From NCBI GenBank assembly GCA_019459525.1, contig JAIBEY010000010.1, positions 1 through 64,000 of the forward strand: a stretch of DNA of 64,000 bases, written 5' to 3'. Positions 45,659 through 54,609 of this stretch are shown here, one piece after another. Position 1 is the first letter of the stretch; every line of letters begins with the position of its first letter. This stretch comes from Prolixibacteraceae bacterium. Its GTDB lineage: Bacteria; Bacteroidota; Bacteroidia; Bacteroidales; Prolixibacteraceae. The translations under genes were made by a program, and so were the position numbers. Under the pieces are notes generated by a model, which saw nothing but the letters and a program-made list of their open reading frames with translations, ran no database searches and was not told where the DNA came from.

Positions 45659-46681
45659 TTATCTGATCAGGAAAGAGAATTTATTTACATTCTTAAGGGC
45701 GATTCCTGTTCCACGGGCCACAGCACGCAACGGATCTTCAGCAACATGGAATTGAATATTGATTTTATCCGTAAATCGTTTGGCCAATCCGCGAAGCAAT
45801 GCGCCTCCACCAGCCAGCCATATTCCGCGGGTCACAATGTCGGCATACAATTCCGGAGGTGTTTGCTCCAGGGCGCTAAGGATTGCGGTTTCGATTTTGT
45901 TAATCGATTTTTCCAGGCAGTGCGAAATTTCCTGGTACGAAACCGGCACTTCAATAGGAAGTGCAGTCATTTGGTTAGGACCCTGTATAACATAGTCGGC
46001 AGGCGGATTATCGAGCTGAGACAAAGCCGAGCCAACATTGATTTTAATTTCTTCGGCCGTGCGCTCACCAATTTTAATGTTGTGCTGATGGCGCATGTAC
46101 TCCATAATGTCGGCGGTTAAATCGTCGCCAGCAATCCGGATCGATTTGTTGGTCACCAAACCTCCAAGCGAAATAACGGCAATCTCGGTTGTCCCACCAC
46201 CGATATCAACCACCATGTTTCCTTCCGGCGCTTCAACATCCAATCCAATCCCAATAGCAGCAGCCATCGGTTCGTAAATCATATAAACATCGCGTCCTCC
46301 GGCATGCTCCGAGGAGTCACGTACCGCACGGATTTCAACTTCGGTCGATCCTGAAGGAATACAAACCACCATTCGGAGTGAAGGTGCAAAGAATCTGGAT
46401 TTGGGATTCATCATTTTAATCATTCCCCTGATCATTTGTTCTGCCGCGTTAAAGTCGGCAATAACTCCATCGCGCAAGGGGCGTATGGTCTTCAGGTTTG
46501 CATGAGTTTTCCCCTGCATCTGACGGGCTTTTTCTCCAATGGCAACAAGCTTTTCTGTTTTCAGGTCGATGGTTACAATCGAAGGTTCGTCAACAACAAT
46601 CTTATCATTGTGGATAATAATGGTGTTGGCAGTTCCGAGGTCGATCGCTATTTCCTGGGTTAAAAATGAAAATAATCCCAT
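45659..46681 (-). CDS. mreB: Actin-like cytoskeletal protein MreB
   Basis: The 340-residue protein forms filaments under the inner membrane that position the elongation machine. Phosphate 1 motif IDLGTANTIIIH is at the N-terminus, then VVDIGGGTTEIAV (phosphate 2) and a C-terminal LAGGGALLRGLAKR adenosine motif. The N-terminal GLFSFLTQE is the usual amphipathic membrane tether. purH lies 58 bases upstream on the same strand without a terminator, so expression may be shared. Confidence 0.97.
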   Translation of the reverse strand: MGLFSFLTQEIAIDLGTANTIIIHNDKIVVDEPSIVTIDLKTEKLVAIGEKARQMQGKTHANLKTIRPLRDGVIADFNAAEQMIRGMIKMMNPKSRFFAPSLRMVVCIPSGSTEVEIRAVRDSSEHAGGRDVYMIYEPMAAAIGIGLDVEAPEGNMVVDIGGGTTEIAVISLGGLVTNKSIRIAGDDLTADIMEYMRHQHNIKIGERTAEEIKINVGSALSQLDNPPADYVIQGPNQMTALPIEVPVSYQEISHCLEKSINKIETAILSALEQTPPELYADIVTRGIWLAGGGALLRGLAKRFTDKINIQFHVAEDPLRAVARGTGIALKNVNKFSFLIR

Positions 46682-46739
46682 GTGTATGTTTTTCTAAATT
46701 TTTACTTTTTTTTAAACTGATCGGTCAGGAAAATTCAAA

Positions 46740-48329
46740 TCAATGTTTGAAATGCCTGACTCCTGTGAAAACCATTGCAATTCCGAATTCGTCACAAGCG
46801 GCGATTACTTCTTCGTCGCGGATACTTCCTCCGGGTTCAACAATGTATTTGATTCCGAATTCGTTGGCAGCTTCAACGCTGTCGCGGAATGGGAAGAAAG
46901 CGTCTGAAATTAATACCGAGTCTTCAATTTTAATGCCTTCTTTCAGGTTAAAACGTGGAATGGTTAACTGGCGTAAACTGTCGAGCCGGTTAGGTTGCCC
47001 CATTCCAGCCCCGGTAAGCCAGAACGATCCGTCCTGATTTTGGGTAACCAATGCAATGGCATTGCTTTTCAGATGCTTGCAGGCGGTAATGCCAAATTTC
47101 GATAGGTTCATCTTTGAGCTATCGAATTGTATTTTAGTTACATTCTTAAATTCTGTTTCTAATCCTTCGTCTTCGTCCTGAATAAGCAACCCGCCGCTGA
47201 TAGAACGGTATAACTTTTCTCCGGCAATTTCGGGTTTCACAGGAGTTTCCAGTACACGAAGATTTTTCTTTTTACTTAAAACGGCTAAAGCGCCGGAAGT
47301 GTATGCCGAGGCGATAATAATTTCAACAAAACGTTTATCGAACCATTCTGCAATCGTTTGATCAACCTCTCCGGTAAAACAAACGATGCCACCGTAAGCG
47401 CTTACCGGATCACCGGCCCAGGCCAGTTCCAGCGATTTCGCAATATTGCCGGTAACTGCCAGTCCGCATGGGTTAAGGTGTTTGACCACCGAAACAGCTA
47501 CTTTATTCTGAATGTGGGTAACCGAGTGGAAGGCGTCGCTGGCTGATTTCCATGCTGCATCAGCATCGAGCATGTTGTTGTACGAAAGCGCCTTGCCTTG
47601 CAGCACCTTGGCGTTCGATAACGTGATTTCGGAATTACTGTTGCTGAATTTGAAAAAAGAAGCCGATTGATGCGGATTTTCTCCGTAACGTAAAACCTGG
47701 CCATCGTTTACGCTGATTCTTGCTTCTTCCTTTTTTTCGCCGTTGAAATAGTTGAAAATAGCACTGTCGTAATGAGACGATGTGGCGAATGCCATGCGGG
47801 CAAATTCTTTCCGATCTTCGATGGAAGTAGCCCCTTCCTTTTCAATAAGCAGATCGAGTAAAGTCTGATACTGATTGCGTGAAGAAACGATAATTACATC
47901 GTTAAAATTTTTGGCTGCAGCGCGAATCAGCGAAATGCCGCCAATGTCAATTTTCTCAATAATATCTTCTTCGGATGCCCCTGAAGCAACAGTTTCCTCA
48001 AACGGGTAAAGGTCAACGATGACGAGGTCAATTTCAGGAATTTCGTATTTGGCAATTTGTTGTTGGTCGCCTTGGTGGTCCCTGCGGTTCAGAATTCCAC
48101 CGAAAATTTTGGGATGAAGGGTTTTTACGCGTCCCCCCAGGATGGAAGGATAGCTGGTGAGTTCCTCAACAGGAATAACCGGGGTTCCGAGTTCTTCAAT
48201 AAATGATTGTGTTCCTCCGGTTGAATAGATCGTAACGTTTAATTCATCTAATTTTTTAACGATCTGATCTAACTTATCTTTGTGATATACTGAAATTAAG
48301 GCCGATTTGATTTTTTTTAAGTCCTTCAT
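46740..48329 (-). CDS. purH: Bifunctional AICAR transformylase/IMP cyclohydrolase
   Basis: The 529-residue protein catalyses the last two steps of purine synthesis. The N-terminal methylglyoxal-synthase-like domain (IYSTGGTQSFIEE, SYPSILGGRVKTLHPKIFGG) is the cyclohydrolase. The C-terminal domain carries LRYGENPHQSA, the KHLNPCG block and the closing RDEEVIAACDEFGIAMVFTG-like segment (split here for length). It heads the mre operon, a common Bacteroidota order. A TATCTTTG box on the minus strand precedes it. Confidence 0.97.
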   Translation of the reverse strand: MKDLKKIKSALISVYHKDKLDQIVKKLDELNVTIYSTGGTQSFIEELGTPVIPVEELTSYPSILGGRVKTLHPKIFGGILNRRDHQGDQQQIAKYEIPEIDLVIVDLYPFEETVASGASEEDIIEKIDIGGISLIRAAAKNFNDVIIVSSRNQYQTLLDLLIEKEGATSIEDRKEFARMAFATSSHYDSAIFNYFNGEKKEEARISVNDGQVLRYGENPHQSASFFKFSNSNSEITLSNAKVLQGKALSYNNMLDADAAWKSASDAFHSVTHIQNKVAVSVVKHLNPCGLAVTGNIAKSLELAWAGDPVSAYGGIVCFTGEVDQTIAEWFDKRFVEIIIASAYTSGALAVLSKKKNLRVLETPVKPEIAGEKLYRSISGGLLIQDEDEGLETEFKNVTKIQFDSSKMNLSKFGITACKHLKSNAIALVTQNQDGSFWLTGAGMGQPNRLDSLRQLTIPRFNLKEGIKIEDSVLISDAFFPFRDSVEAANEFGIKYIVEPGGSIRDEEVIAACDEFGIAMVFTGVRHFKH

Positions 48330-48354
48330 CTATAATCCTTTTGTAATTCGGGCT

Positions 48355-48362
48355 CAAAGATA
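48355..48362 (-). promoter_or_regulatory. -7 box for purH-mre-mrdA-rodA
   Basis: CAAAGATA on the plus strand is TATCTTTG on the minus strand, 25 bases upstream of the purH ATG. It is the best promoter candidate for the whole elongation operon. Confidence 0.6.
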
Positions 48363-48532
48363 ATAAAACACCTTGATTTTTTCTTCTAAGAATCTTACTA
48401 ATTAAGCTTATTGTAACATTAGAATTTTGAAATATTTTCAGAGTTTTTGGAAAATTCTGTAATCATTTCAGAATTTCGAAACTAATTTTCTGGTTCAGGA
48501 TTGTTATCAATTTACTTTTCAAAACGAAGGAT

Positions 48533-49786
48533 ATGCTTTTAACCAGATTAATATTAGAGAGTTTCTCATTTGCATTCAATTCTCTTCGTGGAAATAAGCT
48601 GCGGACGTTTCTTTCCTTGCTGGGGATTACGATTGGCATTTTTGCTATTATCTCGGTTTTTACGGTTATCGATTCGTTGGAGAATTATATTCGGAACAGC
48701 CTTAACTCATTGGGAAGTAATATGGTTTATATCCAGAAGTGGCCCTGGACTCCTCCTGAAGGTGAATCGGAATACCCCTGGTGGAAATACATGAACCGCC
48801 CGGTTCCAACGATGGAAGAAGCTGATGACCTGATTCGCCGCTCAAAAAATATTGAAAATGCAGTTTATTTCTTTGGCTTTAATCGTACCATTCAATTCGG
48901 GAATAGTAAAGCTGAAAATACTGAAATTTTGGCTACAACACACGACTTGATTGATACCTGGAATCTTGAAGTTGAGAAAGGGCGGTATTTTACAGAGTCG
49001 GAATCGAATTCGGGGGCAACTATGGCTATTCTGGGCAGCGAAATTGCCACACGGCTTTTTGATCAGGTAAACCCGGTAGGAAAGATGATTAAAATGCAAG
49101 GGCATCGGTTTATGATTATTGGTGTTTATGCCAAAAAGGGAACCGATATGTTCGGAACCAGTATGGATAAACGGGTTCATATTCCGGTAGTTTATGCCAT
49201 GAACATGGTTGATGTCCGCAACCGCGACCAGGGGCAGACAATCAACGTAAAAGCAAAACCTGATGCCGATCGTGACGAATTTGTTGCTGAGATCGAAGGG
49301 GTGATGCGCTCGCTGCACCGTTTGAAACCCATGGAAGAAAACGATTTTGCTATTAATGAGGTTAGTGTAATCTCAAAACAGTTCGATTCTTTTTTTGTGG
49401 TTTTTAACATGGCTGGCTTGATTATAGGCGGGTTCAGCGTTTTAGTGGGTGGCTTCGGAATTGCCAACATCATGTTTGTTTCGGTGAAGGAACGGACTAA
49501 AATCATCGGAATCCAAAAGGCTATTGGCGCTAAAAGATACTTTATTTTGCTACAGTTTATTTTTGAGGCTGTGGTGTTGTCGATGTTGGGTGGACTTTTG
49601 GGTTTAACCCTGATCTTTATCGGAACCACCATTTTTAGCTACGTTTCAAGTATGTCCATTTCGCTGACACTTGTCAATATTATTAAAGGGCTTATGATTT
49701 CAGGGGTAATTGGTGTACTGGCCGGTTTTATCCCTGCTTTTTTGGCTTCCCGGCTCGATCCGGTAGATGCCATGAACAGCGTTTAA
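48533..49786 (+). CDS. MacB/FtsX-type ABC transporter permease
   Basis: The 417-residue permease has one N-terminal helix (about 22-45), a MacB-like periplasmic domain (about 50-280) and three C-terminal helices of the FtsX domain, with VGGFGIANIMFVSVKERTK as the coupling segment. It ends DPVDAMNSV, typical of MacB-like permeases. No ATPase gene is adjacent, so its motor is encoded elsewhere. Such proteins export peptides or act in envelope maintenance. Confidence 0.87.
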   Translation: MLLTRLILESFSFAFNSLRGNKLRTFLSLLGITIGIFAIISVFTVIDSLENYIRNSLNSLGSNMVYIQKWPWTPPEGESEYPWWKYMNRPVPTMEEADDLIRRSKNIENAVYFFGFNRTIQFGNSKAENTEILATTHDLIDTWNLEVEKGRYFTESESNSGATMAILGSEIATRLFDQVNPVGKMIKMQGHRFMIIGVYAKKGTDMFGTSMDKRVHIPVVYAMNMVDVRNRDQGQTINVKAKPDADRDEFVAEIEGVMRSLHRLKPMEENDFAINEVSVISKQFDSFFVVFNMAGLIIGGFSVLVGGFGIANIMFVSVKERTKIIGIQKAIGAKRYFILLQFIFEAVVLSMLGGLLGLTLIFIGTTIFSYVSSMSISLTLVNIIKGLMISGVIGVLAGFIPAFLASRLDPVDAMNSV

Positions 49787-49893
49787 TGGAGTTCGGATTT
49801 GGTGTGCGTTTAAAGAATTTAATCAGGGTTTCACTTAATGTGGAGGCCTGATTACATTTATGGATTTGTGATGCAAGCAAAAAGATTGCCTGA

Positions 49894-51252
49894 TTATAAC
49901 ACATCAAAAAACATCTTTGCCACAGTCATGTATATAATCAATCCCAGAATGTCGTTGGTGGTGGTTATAAACGGGCCGGTAGCCACGGCCGGGTCAATTT
50001 TGAGTTTATTCAGCACCAACGGAATGACTGTTCCGAACAAGGAGGCAAAAATCATAACAATAAATAAGGTAATGCTTACCGAATAAGTTAATCGCATGTT
50101 TCCGGTAAAAAAGAAATTATAGAGGAAGATGAGGATAGAGAACAAAAGGGCGGTGCTGAAACCAACCGAAAGCTCTTTGATCAGTTTCCGGCCAATGGAA
50201 TCGAAACTGCGTGCTCCGCTGGCAAGGCTTTGCACAATAATCGACGACGATTGTACTCCTACATTTCCGGCCATAGCGGCAATAAGCGGAATGAAAAAAG
50301 CCATAGCAGGTATTTGTGTCAGTTGGGAGGAATGTGAACCCAGCACTCCGGCACCCACAATTCCACCACACATGCCGATAAACAGCCAGGGAATACGTGT
50401 CCAGGCACGTCGGAACACATTGTCGCCCTCATCCACGTCGCCCGAGATACCCGAAGCCATCTGGTAATCTTTATCGGCTTCTTCACGAATGATGTCCACT
50501 ACGTCATCGATCGTAATTCGCCCTTTTAACCGGCCAATCTGATCGACAACCGGAAGCGCTACCAAGTCGTATTTTTCCATCACTTGCGCTACTTCTTCCT
50601 GGCTGGCATCGGTGCGCACCGAATGGGCTCCTTCGGTCACCAGGCTCTTGATGGGCGTATGCGTGGGCATCATAATCAGCTTTTTCAGCGAAAGTACACC
50701 CCTCAGCACGAGGTTGTCGTCAACCACATACACGTAATAAATTTCGTCAATATCTTCAGCCTGAATACTGATTTCTTTCAGGCAAGTCTGAACTGTCCAG
50801 TTTTCGTTTACGGCCACCAGTTCGGTAGCCATAATTCCCCCGGCGGTGTCTTCGTCGTATTCCAGCAGGTCGGCAATATCGCCAGCCTGTTCTTTATCTT
50901 CCATTTGCTGCAAAACCTCGTCCTGAACATCTTCATCGAGTTCGGCCATTACGTCGGCAGCGTCATCCGATTCCATGAATTCGATGAACCGGTGGGCAAT
51001 AACATCAGGAGGCAGTGCTTTCAGGAAGCGTTTTCGGTCATTTTCCGGAATCTCAATCAAAACATCAGAAGCCAGTTCGCCGTCGAGCAACAAAAAGAGG
51101 TATTGTGCTTCTTCCGAATCGAGTTCTTCCATGATTTCGGCAATGTCGGCCGCGTGGAATTCGCTGATGCTCTGGATGATCTCCGCATCAGCTTTTTGTG
51201 CGATCAACTCAACCAGTTGGTCAATAAATTCTCTGTTCAGTTCAAATTTCAT
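49894..51252 (-). CDS. mgtE: Magnesium transporter MgtE
   Basis: The 452-residue protein has the cytoplasmic acidic N domain of helical repeats (HAADIAEIMEELDSEEA), a CBS pair (about 130-260) with LVALPVVDQIGRLKGRIT, and five membrane helices containing AMAGNVGVQSSSI and the Asp-bearing pore segment near GPFITTTNDILGL. It is a Mg-gated Mg channel. The open frame starts at TTG 51276; ATG 51252 was chosen because the extension overlaps a repeated leader sequence. It follows rsmA on the same strand. Confidence 0.95.
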   Translation of the reverse strand: MKFELNREFIDQLVELIAQKADAEIIQSISEFHAADIAEIMEELDSEEAQYLFLLLDGELASDVLIEIPENDRKRFLKALPPDVIAHRFIEFMESDDAADVMAELDEDVQDEVLQQMEDKEQAGDIADLLEYDEDTAGGIMATELVAVNENWTVQTCLKEISIQAEDIDEIYYVYVVDDNLVLRGVLSLKKLIMMPTHTPIKSLVTEGAHSVRTDASQEEVAQVMEKYDLVALPVVDQIGRLKGRITIDDVVDIIREEADKDYQMASGISGDVDEGDNVFRRAWTRIPWLFIGMCGGIVGAGVLGSHSSQLTQIPAMAFFIPLIAAMAGNVGVQSSSIIVQSLASGARSFDSIGRKLIKELSVGFSTALLFSILIFLYNFFFTGNMRLTYSVSITLFIVMIFASLFGTVIPLVLNKLKIDPAVATGPFITTTNDILGLIIYMTVAKMFFDVL

Positions 51253-51260
51253 AGCAGAAG

Positions 51261-51293
51261 AGGTTTCAAATTTCAAGTTCCAAATTCCGGGTT
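51261..51293. repeat. Repeat block upstream of mgtE, related to the obgE block
   Basis: The block contains TTTCAAGTTCC (51271-51281) and ends with TTCCGGGTT, both shared with the block at 13801-13832. It starts eight bases upstream of the mgtE ATG. Next to it, CCGGC and GCCGG words form a small dyad near 51302-51320. Confidence 0.6.
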
Positions 51294-51327
51294 GACTTGT
51301 CGCCGGCTGCTAGTTGCCGGTTTTTAT

Positions 51328-52125
51328 CTATTTCAACAGCCCATCTCTTTCCGGCTGCTCGCCAATTAAACGCACAATCATTTCAAATTCGGCAACTCCC
51401 AACTGTTCGGGGCGTTTGTCGAATATCGGATTTGTTTTCAGATCGTCGTTCAGAATCATACTTTTCAGTGAGTTGCGCATGGTTTTGCGTCGTTGGTTGA
51501 AAGCCATTTTTACGATTCCGGTAAAAAGTTTTTCGTCGCAATTGAGGTGCTCTGTGTTGTTGCGCGTAAGGCGGATGACTCCTGATTTTACTTTTGGAGG
51601 TGGCGAAAATACATCCTCGTTTACAGTGAAGAGGTATTCGATATTGTAATAAGCCTGAAGAAAAACGCTCAAAATTCCGTATGTTTTTGACCCGGGTCCA
51701 GCAGCCAACCGTTCGGCCACTTCTTTCTGAAGCATTCCAACTACTTCAGGAACAAGATCTTTATATTCCAATACTTTAAAAAATATTTGCGACGAAATGT
51801 TGTAAGGGAAATTGCCAATGATGGCAAAGGGCTCCTGGTAATATTTATGCAGATTCAACCTCAGGAAATCAGCCGAAATAATTCGCTCGTTCAACTCCGG
51901 AAAGTGCTGGTTCAGGTAATCAACCGATTCGCGGTCAATTTCAACTACTGATGTTTCGTACGATTTATTTTGAAGCAGGAACTGGGTTAAAACACCCATT
52001 CCGGGGCCAATTTCCAATACTTTGCTGACGTTGTTTGCCCGAAGGCTTTCAACAATATTTTGTGCAATATTTTTGTCTTTCAAAAAATGCTGCCCTAAAT
52101 TCTTTTTTGCTCTTACTGTCGCCAT
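51328..52125 (-). CDS. rsmA: 16S rRNA dimethyladenosine transferase
   Basis: The 265-residue SAM-dependent enzyme dimethylates two adjacent adenines in helix 45 of 16S rRNA. KKNLGQHFLKD, VLEIGPGMGVLT (SAM motif I) and the GNFPYNISS catalytic motif are intact, and a C-terminal helical domain includes FNQRRKTMRNSLK. The frame extends to a TTG at 52134; the ATG at 52125 (MATVRAKKNLGQ) is the likely start. Confidence 0.96.
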   Translation of the reverse strand: MATVRAKKNLGQHFLKDKNIAQNIVESLRANNVSKVLEIGPGMGVLTQFLLQNKSYETSVVEIDRESVDYLNQHFPELNERIISADFLRLNLHKYYQEPFAIIGNFPYNISSQIFFKVLEYKDLVPEVVGMLQKEVAERLAAGPGSKTYGILSVFLQAYYNIEYLFTVNEDVFSPPPKVKSGVIRLTRNNTEHLNCDEKLFTGIVKMAFNQRRKTMRNSLKSMILNDDLKTNPIFDKRPEQLGVAEFEMIVRLIGEQPERDGLLK

Positions 52126-52194
52126 TTTTATCAATCTTTCGCGGCCCGATTTTTAAATTGTGGGTAAAAAACCGCCCGAATTAAAACAAATCTG

Positions 52195-52202
52195 TATTTT
52201 TG
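52195..52202 (+). promoter_or_regulatory. -7 box upstream of the YbhN-like gene
   Basis: TATTTTTG matches TAnnTTTG. It is only five bases before the ATG of a 35-codon frame (52208) and 115 bases before the TTG start at 52318. Confidence 0.4.
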
Positions 52203-52207
52203 CCCTT

Positions 52208-52315
52208 ATGGCATATCATTGGGAAGACTCTAAAAAGTCCGTTCCGGATTGCCGAAACAAAAGTACGTTAAATTCATGGGGTAACATACACGAAAAACTA
52301 TCAATAAATAATTAG
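52208..52315 (+). CDS. Possible 35-residue leader peptide
   Basis: A frame begins ATG at 52208 and ends TAG at 52315, two bases before the TTG start of the next gene. It would encode a soluble, charged 35-residue peptide beginning MAYHWEDSKKS. No family is recognised. With the promoter box at 52195-52202, the ATG would lie at or beside the transcript start, making it leaderless. Coupling to the rare TTG start that follows would explain the arrangement, but chance is quite possible. Confidence 0.3.
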   Translation: MAYHWEDSKKSVPDCRNKSTLNSWGNIHEKLSINN

Positions 52316-52317
52316 TC

Positions 52318-53334
52318 TTGAAACAAAATATCATCAAAACCCTCAAGTTTCTTTCTTTCTTTTTGCTCGGAATCCTGATATTCTGGATGGTTTACAAAGA
52401 TCAGGATGTTAGTCGTATAAAGAGTATTTTAACGAATGATGTCAATTATTTCTGGATTGTAGTTTCTCTTTTCCTGGGTTTGTTAAGTCACATTAGCCGG
52501 ACTATCCGGTGGAACCTGATGATTGAACCATTAGGACACCGGCCCCGTACGCTGAATACTTTTCTGGCAGTGATGATCGGTTACCTGATGAATTTGGCTT
52601 TACCCCGGATGGGCGAAATTTCGAGGTGTGGGGTGTTGGCGCGCTACGAAAAAATTCCGTTTACCAAGCTGGTAGGTACAGTGGTATTGGAACGTTTGAT
52701 TGATGTATTGATGCTGTTGCTCTTGCTCCTTATTGTTGTATTTACCCAGTTCGGTCAGGTACTTGAGTTTCTGGGCAACAATCCCGAAGTAAAAGAAAGG
52801 CTAGAGAAAGTAATCTATTCACCAACCCTGATTGGTGTTTTGGTGCTAACCCTGCTCATTGTCTGGTTTTCGAGGCATAAAATTCGTGCGAGTGCATTTA
52901 TGAAAAAAGTATCGGATTTTGTAGGGCAATTCGTCGAAGGGTTTCGCAGTATTCTGAAAATGAAGAAAGTAGGCGCTTTTGTCTTTCATTCAGTCTTCAT
53001 CTGGTTGTTGTATTATGTGATGCTTTATTGCGTATTCTTTTCGTTTGGGTTTACCTCGCATTTAACTGCTTTGGCCGGATTAACCGTATTCGTTTTAGGT
53101 AGTTTTGGGATGGTTGCACCGGTTCAGGGGGGAATTGGAGCCTGGCATTTTATGGTTATTGAAGGACTTGTGCTTTATGGTGTTGACCGGGTTGACGGTA
53201 AAGTATTTGCACTGCTTGCACATGGAAGTACTACCATCATGTTAATTGTTATGGGCTTAATTTCGTTGCTGGTTTTGCCATTTGTAAATGAACGGGTAGA
53301 TGATACCGTTGTGTTGAAAGAAGGAAATAGTTAA
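52318..53334 (+). CDS. YbhN/UPF0104-family membrane protein (LPG synthase TM-like)
   Basis: The 338-residue protein has about eight hydrophobic helices and the family blocks SHISRTIRWNLMIEPLG, NLALPRMGEISRCGVL and VAPVQGGIGAWHFMV, as in the membrane half of lysylphosphatidylglycerol synthase. Its role, possibly lipid translocation, is unsettled. The start is TTG: an in-frame stop lies three codons upstream and the next ATG would delete most of the first helix. The downstream gene also starts with TTG, 12 bases after this stop. Confidence 0.85.
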   Translation: MKQNIIKTLKFLSFFLLGILIFWMVYKDQDVSRIKSILTNDVNYFWIVVSLFLGLLSHISRTIRWNLMIEPLGHRPRTLNTFLAVMIGYLMNLALPRMGEISRCGVLARYEKIPFTKLVGTVVLERLIDVLMLLLLLLIVVFTQFGQVLEFLGNNPEVKERLEKVIYSPTLIGVLVLTLLIVWFSRHKIRASAFMKKVSDFVGQFVEGFRSILKMKKVGAFVFHSVFIWLLYYVMLYCVFFSFGFTSHLTALAGLTVFVLGSFGMVAPVQGGIGAWHFMVIEGLVLYGVDRVDGKVFALLAHGSTTIMLIVMGLISLLVLPFVNERVDDTVVLKEGNS

Positions 53335-53346
53335 TTTGGATTCATT

Positions 53347-54600
53347 TTGAATATAGATTTTTACATAGCCCGACGAATTTTTTCGGCAAAAGAAAACCGG
53401 AATAACCTCTCGCACCGTATTGTGAATATTGCCCTTTTTGGCATTGTGCTGGGGTTGGTAGTGCTCATATTGTCGGTAGCTATTGTAACTGGTTATAAAT
53501 CTGAGGTGGGGCGCAAAGTCATTGGGTTTGGCTCTCACCTGCAAATCGTTAATCTCGATTCCAACCAATCCTTCGAAACCACTCCGATCAGTGATAACCA
53601 GCCCTTCGTCGAGGAACTTAAAAATATTGATGGAGTTAATCACGTCCAGGTTTTTGCAACCATGCTTGGCGTTATACGCACCGATGATGAAATTCAGGGT
53701 GTTGTGCTGAAAGGCATAGGACCCGATTTCGATTGGTCGTTCTTTCAGGAAAACAAGGTTTCCGGAGAGCCTTTTCATGTTCAGGATACCCTGCGAAGCA
53801 ACAAAGTTTGGGTGTCGAAACAAATGGCCGATCTCCTCAAACTTAAGCTTGGCGACGATTTGTACATGTTTTTTATACCTCAGTCCGAAGCCGTTCCTCG
53901 TCAGCGAAAATTTGAGTTGTCCGGTATTTATAAAACCAGCCTCGAAGAGTTTGACCGCATGTTTGTTCTGGTTGATATTAACCATATCCGGAGATTAAAT
54001 AACTGGAAAGATGATGAGATAAGCGGATTCGAGATTTTGGTCGATGATTTTAAAAAGCTTTCGGAGCAGGAAAAAGCAGTTCATAGCTTATTGCTTCGAA
54101 ATATGTCGGAGGATGCCCCCGTATTGCAGGTTGAAAGCATCAAAGAAAAGTACAGGCATATTTTTGATTGGCTCGGGTTACTCGATATGAATGTGTGGGT
54201 TATTTTGGTGCTGATGGTGCTGGTAGCCGGATTTAATATGGTTTCCAGCCTGCTGGTTATCATTCTGGAACGGACACAAATGATCGGAATTTTAAAAGCG
54301 ATGGGTGCCCGAAACTGGAGTATCCGCAAAGTATTTTTATATTTTTCGGTACTGCTTATCCTGAAAGCTTTGGTGGTGGGCAATATACTGGGTATTGGTA
54401 TTTGCCTGATACAGCAATACACGCATGTTTTTAAACTCGATCCAACCTCGTATTACCTCGAATATGTCCCGATAAATCTGAAGGTTTGGCATCTTGTTTT
54501 ACTCAACCTGGGCACTGTTGCTGTTACCATACTCATGTTGCTGTTGCCATCCTATTTTATAACCAAAATTTCTCCTGAAAAAACCATCCGTTTTGAGTAA
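53347..54600 (+). CDS. LolC/LolE-like lipoprotein-releasing permease
   Basis: The 417-residue protein has the MacB/FtsX layout: an N-terminal amphipathic block IARRIFSAKENRNNLSHRIV, one helix (about 25-48), a periplasmic domain, and three C-terminal helices with VSSLLVIILERTQMIGILKA as coupling region. The family moves lipoproteins from the inner membrane to LolA. No LolD ATPase is adjacent. It begins with TTG, the only usable start after the preceding stop in the same frame. Confidence 0.85.
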   Translation: MNIDFYIARRIFSAKENRNNLSHRIVNIALFGIVLGLVVLILSVAIVTGYKSEVGRKVIGFGSHLQIVNLDSNQSFETTPISDNQPFVEELKNIDGVNHVQVFATMLGVIRTDDEIQGVVLKGIGPDFDWSFFQENKVSGEPFHVQDTLRSNKVWVSKQMADLLKLKLGDDLYMFFIPQSEAVPRQRKFELSGIYKTSLEEFDRMFVLVDINHIRRLNNWKDDEISGFEILVDDFKKLSEQEKAVHSLLLRNMSEDAPVLQVESIKEKYRHIFDWLGLLDMNVWVILVLMVLVAGFNMVSSLLVIILERTQMIGILKAMGARNWSIRKVFLYFSVLLILKALVVGNILGIGICLIQQYTHVFKLDPTSYYLEYVPINLKVWHLVLLNLGTVAVTILMLLLPSYFITKISPEKTIRFE

Positions 54601-54609
54601 TTTTAAGGT

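Noticed and set aside
50584-51369. 261-residue frame on the plus strand
   Set aside because: It is antisense to mgtE, which has clear CBS and membrane motifs. The composition, rich in His, Phe and Gln, is typical of a shadow frame.
48533-54600. The two FtsX-type permeases as one system
   Set aside because: They are separated by mgtE and rsmA on the other strand and belong to different subfamilies (MacB-like and LolE-like).
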